64,000 nucleotides of DNA from Luidia sarsii (Eukaryota; Echinodermata; Asteroidea; Paxillosida; Luidiidae): NCBI GenBank assembly GCA_949987565.1, contig OX465113.1:10216024-10280023 (forward strand), read 5' to 3'. The position numbers and the translations under genes were made by a program. Under the pieces are notes generated by a model that did not search any database, was not told the origin of the DNA, and worked only from the letters and a program-made list of their open reading frames with translations. Below are positions 46,050 to 58,264 of this stretch, one piece after another. How positions within the stretch are numbered: position 1 is the stretch's first letter; each line of letters opens with the position of its first letter.

Positions 46050-46419
46050 TTAAAGGCCTATACACCATTGGGAAGATCGGAAAACATCGATGTCCACAGT
46101 TTTTCTTCTAATTTTCACAGTTTGTAGATGGTCATGATAGAATCCTCATGTTGAAATCTTACAGTCTGGGATGCTGTATTTCTCGAGAAATCTTCACTCA
46201 AACATCGACAAATAGTTTATGACTCGCGAGTCATAAACTATTTCTTACACTACAGAACGGTGCGAAAACCGTGACGGTTTTTACCTTTTTCTAATTTCTC
46301 AGGTTACCATTATTTTGAGCTAAAACCTTCGCAGAATTCCTTTTTTGGAATGTTTAATGGTTTCACACACAAAGTGTGGCAATCTATTCACTGTTACCAA
46401 TGTTGTATAGGGCCTTTAA
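46050..46419 (-). mobile_element. Family B TTAA-flanked MITE, copy 4
   Basis: TTAA at both edges, reversed relative to copy 1. Contains the perfect 34 bp palindrome AAATAGTTTATGACTCG plus its mirror at 46210-46243. Confidence 0.85.
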
Positions 46420-46639
46420 ACAATAGCGTCCTTTCTCCTATGCTTCAATTGTAAGGATTTCGCCTTTTAAGTTTTCCACGGATTGCCTTGAGTTCAACAC
46501 CTCAGTCTGTTTCACTAAATGCATGGATCGAACTAAAAACAGTAAAAAAAAGGGTCAATCTCCGCAATAAATCTTTAAACCACCATTACAAAGGTATACT
46601 TGTTTACGACATGGCAAATGATTGTTCAGTGGTCGACTT

Positions 46640-46785
46640 AATTCATCGTTACTTACGACAAATCGTATAAGATGGTGCCTGATGCACATAAACCACACGG
46701 TCAATCATAACGTATACGATGCATGGGTTGGCGATCGTATAAATTCAGTTACGACAGGCCTATACCTCGTGGGGCGTTGTGAAAT
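46640..46785. repeat. Family C repeat, diverged
   Basis: Words such as CGTTACTTACGACAAATCGT, CTGATGCACATAAACCACAC and GCGTTGTGAAATTC follow the family C order. Substitutions are frequent. Confidence 0.55.
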
Positions 46786-48390
46786 TCGCTGAATCCGAAA
46801 CCTTTATACGGCTGTCCCTTGGTAATTGGAAATTGAAGAGATTTGATGAGTTTTACTGCACAGAAACCATACCCCCAGCCACGAGGCCAGGTACGTTCAG
46901 AGGGAATTCGCTTCTTCGTGTTCTTCAAAGGGCTCTTAGATATCGCAGAAGCCCTTGCGTTTTATAAGAGGGCATAGGGAAATTGACTACAGCAGGGACG
47001 ATCGCATGCATTTGGTAATGGGTTTTGTCCCATGGGTGAGTGTCATACCAATAATGATTTAGTATCTCATGCATGAATATAATATGCATGTTTCTCTTTG
47101 CAATAGGGAGCTACATTTACGGTCACTGCTATAAGATTCAGCTTTGTTTGTCAAAGTCTGTAGAGTGACTCTAAAAGGCCAAGGCAAACAAACAACATAT
47201 CTTTATCTAAAGGTTTCATCCGTCATTTACATCGTACCAAGGTGCGCCTCTGGGGACTATTATAGCTTTTAATTTGGATGCCAAAGGTTTGGATCGTGCT
47301 TTCTGCATGCGAGGCGAAGGAAGACCAGAAAACGTGCTGGGAGGGAGATGCATAATAGACACTATCTACTATAATAAACAGTGTTCTCCGACGTGCCCTT
47401 CCTCTATCGTTCGCTCGTTACACCAATTGCGCATTGAACGGACAGGCTTTCACGTGGACCGTGTATAGTATGTGCACATGCAGAACACCCAGCGTGCTCC
47501 GTGAATCTTCGCGAGCGATTCCGTGATGCGCTCGGTGCCTTCCTCGCAAAAAAAAGAAAAAAACCGCCCACCGCGAGGGTCCCCGGAGCACGTCGCTTGC
47601 TTTGACGGTCGAGATAGAACGTGCCGGATGAAGAGGTCGGTCGAAAACATCTTCAAGGCGGGCCAGATGTCATCCACTTTGATATCGCCTTGTACATCCC
47701 ATGATAGCGTGGGCTCCGTCCTACTCCTAACCCCTCTCCCCTCCCCTGCCTTCTCCGCTCTCTCGTACATCAGACGGAAAACGGTAAGGATCGATGGGTG
47801 CGTGACTTTCCGTGCATTATTTCCGTACGAAATGGGGTCAGGCAAGGACGGTCTGGAAGAGAGGCATTATTTTATCATTCGATGCCCAAGCAATCAAGGG
47901 TGGTGCACGTTCGAGTGGCAAACGAAGGACACAGTTTAGGGACTGGTCGTCTGAAAGCAGCTGTGCACAATGGCAACGCGGAGCCCAAGACAGCACCCAT
48001 TAGGCCCTACATATCTGTTAAACCTGTGTACTAACTACTATAGACCTTTTTCAAGTGACGTCATGCTGGACCGCCTAATTACAATGGCAGCGCCCAGTGT
48101 AAACATCGGTTGTACCATATGGTTGTGCTTACACTTTCCCTAAAATGCAGTCCAACGTGGCGGCAGTGCTTTCGTTTGGTCACATGGGTGAAAATGATAT
48201 ATGGGTGTGCAGTGGATAACTTCAGTGCACAGCGATAACGAGAATGTCGCTGGCAACCATATACTGTACACCGCCAGCAAGTTCCGCAGATCCTGTGGGT
48301 TCAGAAAGAACAAACACGTTTACTAATGTGCCCTTCGCTTGACTGCATGCTTTTCCGACCCCATTGTTGGACAGCTTTCGGCGCAACATC
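46786..48390. other. No gene; one CRE at 48056
   Basis: Perfect CRE TGACGTCA at 48056-48063. An ATG follows at 48084 and opens a 19-codon frame only. The 138-residue ORF at 47523-47939 has no recognised domain. Confidence 0.35.
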
Positions 48391-48680
48391 GCCTTTAGCC
48401 CATTTTACACGAGAGCTGTAAACAGGGGTCCCTTGAGAAGGACTCGCATCGATGTCAAGAACACACGGATACCTTGTCGTGTAAAAGTGTATCTCTGTCA
48501 CCAGACCGCGAGGGTCCCTTGCGAATCTTGACAGGGGTCGAGACCTCCTCCAAAATTTCGCATCGATGCGAAATCCTTGCGATAAACACAGAGACAGGTC
48601 GTGTAAATACACCGCTGCGACGTTCGCAAGGATATTCGTTGGGGCATCACAGAGAAGTATGCGTTGATATTTCCATGAGG
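48391..48680. repeat. Unclassified sequence with 20 bp perfect palindrome
   Basis: ATTTCGCATCGATGCGAAAT at 48555-48574 is a perfect palindrome. CGTGTAAA words recur at 48478 and 48600, and GAGGGTCCCTTG / GGGTCCCTTGAG recur nearby. Possibly a decayed foldback element. Confidence 0.4.
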
Positions 48681-49480
48681 AGCAAACGAACGATCCACAA
48701 TGTCATCAAGGCAACAAAATAATTGACGATGAAAATGAATCCCGTGCGACCCCGCAAGCATGGTACACGATCGGCCTCGTTACGTTGTGTACTGTAAGTG
48801 TGTCTTGCGTGAGATCGACGTGTTTTTTAAGCTAACTTCAATGTCTGCACCTGGCCCCAGCATTGCAATAAAATGTTACATGGAGGAACAAACACCAGAC
48901 TCAATCATGCCGAGGGTTTCGCGCCCGATCCTGTTTGGATCGAAACGTTCCTTCGAAAACATTGCGCAACACTGCGACTGTGAAGCTAGTTAGTTGTGTG
49001 CACTGTACGGACGTACACATGTACATGTACATGTACATACATGTACATGTATTATTTACAGTCCGTGGCTGCGTGCCTGCATGCGCGTGCTGGGTGCGGA
49101 GGAGTGCGCGCGCAGCTTGCTACTGCTAGCCAACTGGACCTCACTTCGTGCGCAATAATTATTGTTCTTGAAAACTGCCATCATGATCGTAACGTCAATC
49201 AGACAATTCGCAACGCGGGCGCTGAGCTGAGAGCAACACTGGTAAACGTATGCATCCGTGTAAATAATAGCGCAGTAGGGGGCCTACCAGTGATACGAAT
49301 AATAACCTCTGACCTCGCCTCCAAATACGGTGAAGCAAGGGACGTTTGCGACCGCGCTGCGTTGTACCGTGTAAATGTCTGCGATCAAATCGCAAACGAC
49401 CATTGCGCCAGACATCCGGCGCCAATTTTCGCAGACATGCATTTTCAGTGCTCGTGTAAAAAGGTCTCTGGTTAACACGG
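48681..49480. other. No gene recognised; ACATGT repeats
   Basis: GTACAT/ACATGT words form a short palindromic repeat at 49018-49050. The 159-residue ORF 48996-49475 begins inside it; its second half looks compositionally ordinary but matches no family I know. It ends at the border of the next TIR element. Confidence 0.35.
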
Positions 49481-49950
49481 ACTGCGTTCACACTTCATCC
49501 CGCAAGGAGAATCAGATCCTGCGGTTACGGAGGATCTGATCCAGTGCTGCGTTCACACTGGATCCTGATCCTGCATTGATTGCGCATTGAGCAGCGGAAA
49601 CGCTCTCCAACGGTTATCCACGTAGGTCACTAGTCATGCGCAGTAGAACGTCAGCACGGCCATGACGCGCGAAACACATAAACACATAGGCCTACATGTG
49701 TTTTTCCAGGCATGGGCCGGATGTGGTCGCTGTAAATCGCAGGATCAGATCCCGCATTGCGTCCACACTTGCATGTTAATCTCGCATGCGGGATCAGACC
49801 CGGGTCGGATCCTTCCCAAAAGGAGTATCAGATCCCGGGATCTGATCCTGATCGCGCAAGCGTTCACACTTGCGTTGATCGCCCTTTGATCGCCCTTTGA
49901 TCGCCCTTGCGGGATGTGATCCTCCTTGCGGGATCAAGTGTGAACGCAGT
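49481..49950. mobile_element. 470 bp TIR element with GCGTTCACACT ends
   Basis: ACTGCGTTCACACTTCATCC and GGATCAAGTGTGAACGCAGT mirror each other, and pairing extends about 40 bp through CCCGCAAGGAG. The word GTTCACACT recurs inside, and a 12 bp unit GATCGCCCTTT is repeated three times at 49878-49913. Contains TAGGCCTA at 49687-49694. No transposase; target duplication unclear. Confidence 0.75.
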
Positions 49951-51574
49951 GACGGGCACTCTCTCTCGCCCGTTTTCGGTCGACAAGCGCCCCAAAACCG
50001 AATGGGAACGGGGTGGCAACTGCAAGCTGTTGAGCTCTTCTGCCGATGGGTTGAATGCAATATCTGACCTCCCCGCCGGGAGCTCACCTTTACGTCTCGC
50101 AAGGCCGATATCCAAACGATGATTGAATCACAACTCCCATCGTGCGTCATTGCACCCCACTCTTGTGCGTCCCGATCGTCATTACTCAACATTTCTAATA
50201 TGAATACGATTCATCTCCGCCCCTCTCGTACATTCACGTTAAGTCGTCATTACACAGACTGGCAATCGTGATGATCGACTCTCTCGTGATCGATACCCGG
50301 CCCGTGGAGACGCGGGCCAAGACGCAGGCCCGCAGCGGACCGACGTCCGCCGCCGAGATATTGGTATTTATGACCCTCGTTAGCGCCGTAACGAGCCGCG
50401 CAAGAACGGGAAGCTACTTCAACGCGAGTGATTTCCAGCCCCGTAATTGCCCCCTCCAGGACGGCTCGACCGTATAGGCCAACTGATGACACGGGGTAAG
50501 ATGACCATCCTTGAGGCTGACAAACGATTGTCAGCCTCTTGCGACAGTCCGGCCCTCCTACGCGCGCCGCCAGAAGTATAATCTTCCAAGTTGAGTCATT
50601 GAAAGCTATTTCTCCATCCCGCACGACATAATCACTCCGGCTACACCGTCAAAAGTTCCCCACCAAAGACCGTCAGTCGAGTGGTTCTTCTTTGGGGGGT
50701 TTTAATACGCGGGCTGGGGGCCCTTCTAGTGACACGGCACCGTCGATACTGCTAACCTCTCGGCGGGAGTTCGACAGCCGGCCCATCAACTCTTAGATTG
50801 CTGGCCCCTATATTATAGCCTCCCTTCCTCTTTCTTCGACGTCCCATTTGAATCTCCATGATATAAACTCCACAAGTTTCAAATAATCCCGTGTCAGTTA
50901 TAATACATGTATTCTCGATCTCATGACTAATCTTTCAACACACTGCGTGAGATATTCATATCCACGAGACACCAGCTGCAGATTTCAAGAAACTTCAAAT
51001 GCTGCGTACGAAAAAAAACTGTTGCGTAACTTACGCAAGATTTTGCTGCCTTTGCTTAATATTGTTGAAAAGAGTCTTTGTGGCGCAAGACTTGTAATTG
51101 AGTAACTTACGCAAGTTTTCATGAAATCGGATGCAGTAGTTTGCAAACCATTATTCATAAAATATCTATAGACATTGTCTTCATAACCCCTCAAATGTGT
51201 TTCAGTACAGCCAGTACATCTAAAAGATAATGGTATTTGATATTTTAATGCTTCATAGCAGATTGCTGCATGCACGTGCAGCATCGCGTTCATAAATTTT
51301 CCCTAATTTTAATGAAGTATAACTCCGTAGGCATAAAATAGCTATACAAACTTGATTAAATTAGGGAATTCTACAGGAAAATATTGAGTTCATATAATTA
51401 TGTGGATTGTGAAATGCTTTTTGGTATATTTCAATAGTGCACAGCGCATTGTTTAGGCAAGTAACATCGCTTACATGAAGGTACACTATTATTTAAGGCA
51501 TGCTAATTATACTGTAATTACAAGGTAACCACAAAAATAATTAATGATCTTCCTGGTGATATTAAGGATTTCTA
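49951..51574. other. No gene recognised
   Basis: GC-rich to about 50600, then AT-leaning. ORFs open on both strands at 50250-50624 reflect GC content. No domains recognised. Confidence 0.4.
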
Positions 51575-51667
51575 CCAAAACAAATTCTGGTTTCCACCTA
51601 CGAATATTGAAACGTCAATTGCCAAAACAAATTCTGGTTTCCACCTACGAATATTGAACATCAATTG
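51575..51667 (+). repeat. 46-47 bp tandem duplication
   Basis: CCAAAACAAATTCTGGTTTC ... GAATATTGAA ... TCAATTG occurs at 51575-51621 and again at 51622-51667 with only small differences. A recent local duplication. Confidence 0.85.
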
Positions 51668-52218
51668 ACATTTCAAATGCTACCTAGCACATTTTTAAGC
51701 AAGCCTCATTGCTTTCATTAACTCTCCCTGATAATTTCAGTTGAGATCAACTGCGAAGATAAAATGTTGCAAACTGCTTTTTCTGACTTAAATTATCAAA
51801 ATGCCAATATCAAAACGGCAAGAAGACTTGAAGTGTTGCAAGAAATTATTTGTTCTCGTAGGCATATACGGCGTCGCTCTGAGAAATACAACGTAACAAT
51901 AAAATTAAGCAAACGCTACTCGATCAAAAAATTTACCGCGCGCACGCCGTCCGAAAAAAAAATATATCATCGAATATTTTCAATCGTGGGCGCGGTATTT
52001 TTTTATGGGGATCAGCCCGGAGTTATCACACCTTTATCGGCAGCCGGCAGTGTCAGATGGCGGGACATCAAACATAGCTCGGCCTCGATGCATGGTGCCC
52101 CTTGTCGGCATATCACCAGCGATGACAGCTTCAAGGTATATATCTGCATATGGAATGTCTACGGTACGATTCTGAAAGCAAACCAAACTGCAGTCAGCTT
52201 TTCGTTCGTTTGTTCGGC
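51668..52218. other. No gene; possible family G outer arm
   Basis: ATGTTGCAAACTGC (51763) followed by TCTGACTTAAATTATCAAAATGCC resembles the outer family G arm. The ORF at 51764-52222 starts within it and has no recognised domain. Confidence 0.4.
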
Positions 52219-52466
52219 TTAAAGCCCCTGCACAACATTGGTCGAGGTCAAAGAATACATCCATACGTTGTGTGATCCAACATATGCATGACATAGCACA
52301 CCTGTGAAAATTTCAGCTCAATCCGCCAACCGAGTCTCGAGAAAATCGTCAAAACCGCTTCATTTGTTTCGCGAAAATGCAGCATTCAACGCCGTAGGCC
52401 TACTGTTCCCCAAAATAGTTTAGATCTCGGTGAGACGTAAACTATTTCTTTTACTATGGGCTTTAA
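52219..52466 (-). mobile_element. Family A MITE, copy 5, internally deleted, carrying TAGGCCTA
   Basis: TTAA (52219-52222) and AGCCCCTGCACAACATTGG start it. After ACTATTTCTTTTACT it jumps to ATGGGCTTTAA, so about a third is missing. Where other copies read GCCGTACTG or GCCGTATACTG, this one reads GCCGTAGGCCTACTG (52392-52406). Confidence 0.8.
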
Positions 52467-52803
52467 AGCCCCTACACAACATTAGTGAGATCGAAAAACA
52501 TAAATGTTCACAGATTTACATGAAACTTATAGTTTGAAGATGGTTATAGTAGAAACCTCACACTGAAATATTTCTGCTAAAATGTTGTATTTCGGGAGAA
52601 ATGAGTAAAAGAAATAGTCTACGTCTCACCGTTTAATGCTGCATTTTCGCGAAACAAATGGAGAGGTTTTCAAGATTTTCTCGAGACTCGGTAGGCGGAT
52701 TGAGCTGAAATTTTCACAGGTGTGCTATTTTATGCTTATGTTGGATCAGGCAACGTATGGATGCTATTCTTTGACTTCGACCAATGTTGCGTAGGGGCTT
52801 TGA
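52463..52803 (+). mobile_element. Family A MITE, copy 6, abutting copy 5
   Basis: Shares the TTAA at 52463-52466 with copy 5 and lies in the opposite orientation. The right flank has decayed to TTGA (52800-52803). The segment around the GGCGTTG word is missing. Confidence 0.8.
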
Positions 52804-53019
52804 ATTGAAGGGAACAAAAATGCATCCATTTTGTGGGATCCATGGGTCCAGGTTTACAGCCATTGGTTGTTTGCATCTGAATGAAGGCGGGGGTTCGCGT
52901 GATCCCTTGAGATATAGGCCTACGGCAGTTAAGGGTTGGATGCTTCTGATCTGACTGCATGGCGCCCCCACCCTGGCAAGGACTCTGCTGACAATTTCAG
53001 GGGAAGGCCACAATCTAAG

Positions 53020-53095
53020 AGCTAGATATCGCAGATGGTAATACCGCTGGTACACAAAACCAAAGGTCTCGGTTCAAGTCCCGACCCAGTAAAAG
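53020..53095 (+). mobile_element. tRNA-like SINE fragment
   Basis: GGTTCAAGTCC at 53071-53081 fits a pol III B-box. CGCAGATGGTAATACCGCTGG upstream resembles an A-box/D-arm. The arms do not form a complete cloverleaf, so this is not an intact tRNA gene. Confidence 0.45.
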
Positions 53096-56000
53096 TTTTC
53101 TTTGCCTTTTAAATCAAAAATCTAAAAGCGCAGTGTTAACTGTCCTGTATTCCGATTCCCAGTATGCTCATTGCGTTTTATGTGTAATCGTATATTGAAT
53201 GCTGCGCGTGAATAATTATACGGGTTGAACGGCTGGCGCCCTGAATTCTATTAATTAACCGAGGCTCTTCTTTTTGAAGAAGCTCGAGATCACTGCCTGT
53301 TGAAAATATATATTCACAGAATATCTCCAACTTGGTGGTGTGGAGATAGCAATGCAATTACATTAGGCATATGCATGGCCTTAAATGAAACCTAGGCCCT
53401 AGCTACTTCATGGTACTTAACAATCAAATTGGAATAACACTCATTGTAATAAGAATAAACTTTATATTGACCCACGTTGGTCTACTGGTAACATTATTTG
53501 TCAATTACAACTCTACTGTTGGGTTGTGGATCAAAATCAATCACGAACTGCTTAGATGTCGGATGAAACCAGAACAGTGTGGAACAACCGACTTGACCGG
53601 CGCTTTCGCCATGCACCAATGTGGAATTCGCAACTCAGAAGTCACCTAATCCGCAATAGCGCAACAGCACACCTGCGATAATGAAATATCGTTGGTGTTA
53701 TCCGGCCGCTAAATTCCGCGACTGAAATGCGAACCAAAAGCGAGGCTCTTCCGCGCGGCGCAACCTTCTCGCCGATAACAGCACGCGAGTGGGTGGTGTC
53801 GGGGTTTTTTTTGGGGGGGAACCTCTCACCTCCCCACATCCAAACGAACCAAAACACCGTCGAACCGTCGTGAATTATCCCCCCAGTGTCAACAGCTCTT
53901 TTCCCCGAAACCACGGGGTCGTCTTCCCGTGTCGCTTGCTTTACTTCTCCTTTCTATACACCCCCCGTGGCCCCCCGATGGCCTCACCGTGGTGCGTCTT
54001 TCATAGCTGAAATTACCTTTATCTCACGTGTCTTCCCAGCGGACTGTCGCGCCGCGCGTATACGGGTCACGCCGGTAGAAGCTCCCCACTGAGCGAGGGT
54101 CCGGGAGGGAGAAAAAAAGGCCATCGTCACGGGCATGCAGACCGAATTACATGGTATTTAACCAAACCGAGCTCTGTTCAGTGGGAGAGGGGAGGCGGGA
54201 GAGAGAGAGACCCCGGTGCGGGATAAGGTCTTGTTTGGTTAATGTGGACTAAATTGCATTGGCCCATTACTGGGGTAAGCACCGCACTCCGTGACAATAA
54301 AGGCCCTACCACGCTCTGCCTCGTCAGTCCCGTGAGGCTGGTATATCCTCTGCTCATGTTACGTACATCCGCACGTAGTCATGGAGACGACGTGCGGGTG
54401 AAGTTTGCTCTTGATATCCTCTTTGTTGGACGTCGAAATCTTCTCCCTTTTTTCTCGTCGAGATGGTAGCAGCAAGGTGGTTCGGTCGTGTACATGAACG
54501 GCATGCAGCAACCGGATACCGCTGAGAGAAGACTGTAAAATTGTTGGGGATATCTATTCAACATTCTGACAAATGCTGCTCGAAATATCAATTGGTGGTA
54601 TCACTGATCAACAGATGCCCAAATGTTGGGTTACACTGGGCAAAAATCCGAGGTAGACATAGACAGTGGGTTCCAATTGTCACTCGGGCTGCAGTTTTAG
54701 CTACCAACATTATTGCAGTTGCGATGTAAAGTGTTGTTCCTACTGCCTATGCGTATAATAAAGTACTGCAGCTGAAGCAGCTGCTATATAGTTCCAGCGC
54801 ACCTCTGCAGACGTCATGATATTCAATATTATTGCTGCCAGAAAAAGCAACAACGTCGAGAGAACAGGAATGTTCAATTTCCAAAGACAGATACCCGTAC
54901 TGAATCAAAACGTGATATCTTCATCATAATCCCTTCTTATCCAGCAAAAACAACAACGGTCCGCCGTCCCTAGATTAAATCCCGACAGAAAGGTCAATGT
55001 GCTGACCTGATTTTCCTCCAATTCCAATGAAACAGGAACTTCAGGAAGTGTATATTGCTCATACAGTTAATCAGCAAGAAATCGGACTGCCACCAAAGCT
55101 CGACGAAACTCGGCGCGATATCTGTCCCTTTAATACGTCCACGAAACCATATATACGATGACTTTGATGAATGGCTGCGTTTTAATCTGCCAAATGAAAT
55201 CACTAGAGCACATGTGAGTAGGCCTACCCCAAAGCGACAGTGAGAGGCAGCAACAGCCTGCATGCGCTCCATGATCTAACACCCCCTTCTGGTCTACAAC
55301 GAGTCACTCAAAACCCTGTCGTCGAATGATCACCGGGCGGAGGGGAGTGAATCCATATTTAATTTCAATTGTTGAATAATAATTGCTCATTTTTCCCGAG
55401 TCTGCATGCGGAAGGAAGCCTCGTTTTTAAATGTTTGATCTATCGCACTTCGGGCTGTGTGTGTGGGAGGGAGTTCTCTTTTTTGGGGGGAGGTATATCT
55501 TGCTCAGAAAGTATTCAATAATTCACGAGTGAAATTTTTGGATCGAAGGCAGGGGTGCTACCGGGCGATCTTGTGGAGGAGATGCATGGGGGGGGGGAGG
55601 AGGAGGGACGTATACATCTGGAGGTTCCCACACTTGTGGGTTGACATCCGGCCGGGTTGTCCGCGTCGGACAAGCGTGAGACGACACGGGTTATAACAGC
55701 GTGGCATTGCCGGGGTAAACGCGATCACTGATCGGGGTGTAAACTCCAACGGGCGTTGGGGGAGGGTGGGGTTGAAACTTGAAAGGACCAGTATTTATGA
55801 AGATTGGAACCGGGCTTCGTTATATAAACTCCCTCGTGCCACACTGACAACAACAACAAAACTGGAGGTGATACAAAATATTGCAACGTTTTAAAACAAA
55901 TACCGAATCTGGTGCATTGGACAAAATCAATCAAGCATTTCCAATATTTCAATTGAAATTATAGGACAGGGATATGGGGCAATAGATTTTTCTGACATGT

Positions 56001-56870
56001 TTGCACAACCTTACAGTGTAAAATGATCGATGAAAATTCCGGAGCGTTGCACTTAACCCCGGGGCTCAAAGTGCTGGGTGGATGCGAGGGAGATAATAGA
56101 AAAGGGGTTAGACAGAGGAGGTGGGTTTCAGAAAAGAGTGATTGGTTTTAAGCTTTTAAAGCATTTCCTGCTTCTTTAAAATGATGTAAGGCATGTATTT
56201 CGAAAGCCACTTTGAAACAGGCATGGTCGTGCCTACGTGCATACAGGCACGTATGATAATGCGTGAGTAGGGTTCTGATGTCACCAGTCCACCAAACGGG
56301 TATACACTGTATTGTCTAAAGTATCCTTTCTAAGGAGCTCCCGCGAAATATTATCACTAATGATTATATTTCGGGATTTCTGACCCACACTTTCCAGGCT
56401 CCTGATCACGGGTGCGCTTTTGAAGATGTTTTCTATGGAAATTAGACACAGTCGGGATATTTACCAATTCACTGATGACGGCAATCAGGGCAAAGGGAAC
56501 ATCCAATAAATGCCATCATTCAATGAAATCAAATAATGCTAAAATGAGATTCATTCGTAATGAGGAAAGCGGTTTGCGAAGCAGGGCTGAGTTTTGTGGA
56601 AACGAGCCATTACAGTATTTGCTTTGAGCCATGACTCTCTGGCGAGAGAGGGCGCTGTTTATTTGCCATGTAAACAACGGCCCACGAGCCGGACAATGTC
56701 ACAAGGGGTCCGGCAGTGCATTGTGGTCATGTGGTGCTGAACGTCGTCGGCACATCGCATTGGTAATGAAGCAAGTTCATGTGAAGCACGTATTAGAACT
56801 ACTTTTCCTTACTACGCTAACACTTCACTTAGTTCACTGCACGAAGAGCTCGAGACCTTTTCCTAAACCC
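53096..56870. other. No gene recognised
   Basis: About 3.8 kb of mixed sequence with short homopolymers (53803-53817 T8-G7, 55585-55600 G-rich). TAGGCCTA is at 55219-55226. ORFs (53410-53649, 54242-54469, 54994-55272) lack recognisable domains. Short exons could be missed. Confidence 0.4.
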
Positions 56871-57243
56871 GGCTGCGTATTTTTTTTTCCCAGGACGGGA
56901 AAGGCCACCATTAGCATAAAGGCGCGCTATTGGTTGCATTTTGTCGACGCATGGTAAATTATTCATGAAAATCATTCCAATTACCCACCCAAATCGTGAT
57001 TTGAGTACATGTATGGTGCACATGACTTGTATGCCTACAATTTGTACATGTACATGTCCAGTGTAAGCCTACATAATGTAACTACACTAGTGTATACTAC
57101 ACCACAAGCGTGTACTAAAGATGTCCGTGCGCAAAAATATCATGAATAATTCACCATGTCAGAATAAAATGCAACCAATAGCGCGCGTTTATGTTAATGG
57201 TGGCCTTTCCCATCCTGGGAAAAAAAATTACGCAACCCGGCTC
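56871..57243. mobile_element. 373 bp foldback element with ~105 bp arms
   Basis: CCGGCTGCGTATTTTTTTTT ... CCCAGGACGGGAAAGGCCAC on the left is mirrored on the right through CATCCTGGGAAAA. Arms also share GCGCGCTATTGGTTGCATTTT. Outward-reading short ORFs from the two arms encode the same peptide (CxxKMQPIARxYxNGGLS), simply because the arms are inverted copies. Confidence 0.85.
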
Positions 57244-58264
57244 ATGGTCCGGCTTCGTCTCTGTTTTCCAAAAGCTGAAAATCACAGTTCGGGCTTCTCT
57301 GTTGAGTTAAGCTTGGGAGTGTGAACCATCACTCGTGGCCTTACGACTGGTCGTAATAATTACTACAATGAGTGTGTATAAACCTCCACGGGGCACATAC
57401 CGATCGTGCATCCTGCTTATAGTCCACGCTTTGTAGCTATATGGGACGCCCAAACATTCTCCCCAAGCTCGCGATGAGTACCGCGGATCGCACCAAGCTG
57501 TCTCGTGGCCTATTATATTGAAGCGGGATGCACCAAGGTCACCCGGGTAAGCCACCTCGTGACCCTGAGCAGTATCTTCTCAGCTTCTCTGTAGAGGAAA
57601 GAGTTGATCGCGCCGAGGCCACCTCCCGTGTACCGCTTAGTATCCATCCGCCGTTCAAAAGCAGTGCGAGTCAAACCGAGGCTGCAGCACCCCGGTACAT
57701 TCTCGACGACGCAGAAACAGGTAAACAGGGAGGCTGACGAGGTCAGCTCAGAGTAAATGTCAGTACTTTCGTAAAAGGAAGCTCAAAGCCAAAATGCCAA
57801 TCAGTATAAGCTTCTCTGTCCGATTATTGGAAACGGAGAAATTATTGGCCATGCAACCACTGTAAGTTAATCTCCTATATACTCCAGGAGAAGATTCAAC
57901 CATCTCCGGGTTTCCAAACATTACGTTCTGTCAATCATCAGTGTAGACTAATGGTTTTGTGCTTACCCACTGTATACTATTATTAGCATTCGTGTCATAT
58001 TATCGCTACACGGATGAAACCGTGCCTCCATATGTTTTACATGCAATGCTGGCTACCTTTTCTAGCGCAACACAGTAGCAGACGTGGGCAAGGATATCGC
58101 ATTACCTTTCCGCGAACCCCATTCGATTGCTCTCCTTGTAACGGCGAAGGCAATAAATCATAGACATGCATCGAAAATACAGACACCGCTGCTATATCAT
58201 CTTTAGAGTCATATGCAAATATGTTGCAAACAGCCGACTAATTAAGTGACCAAAAGCACCTTAG
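57244..58264. other. No feature recognised
   Basis: Mixed sequence; no exon or repeat recognised. Confidence 0.4.

Noticed and set aside
48084..48143. ATGGCAGCG frame downstream of a CRE as a first exon
   Set aside because: Only 19 codons, no splice donor of good quality, and the surroundings give no further support.
48996..49475. 159-residue ORF as a gene
   Set aside because: Its start lies in an ACATGT simple repeat and I recognise no domain; kept only as a note.
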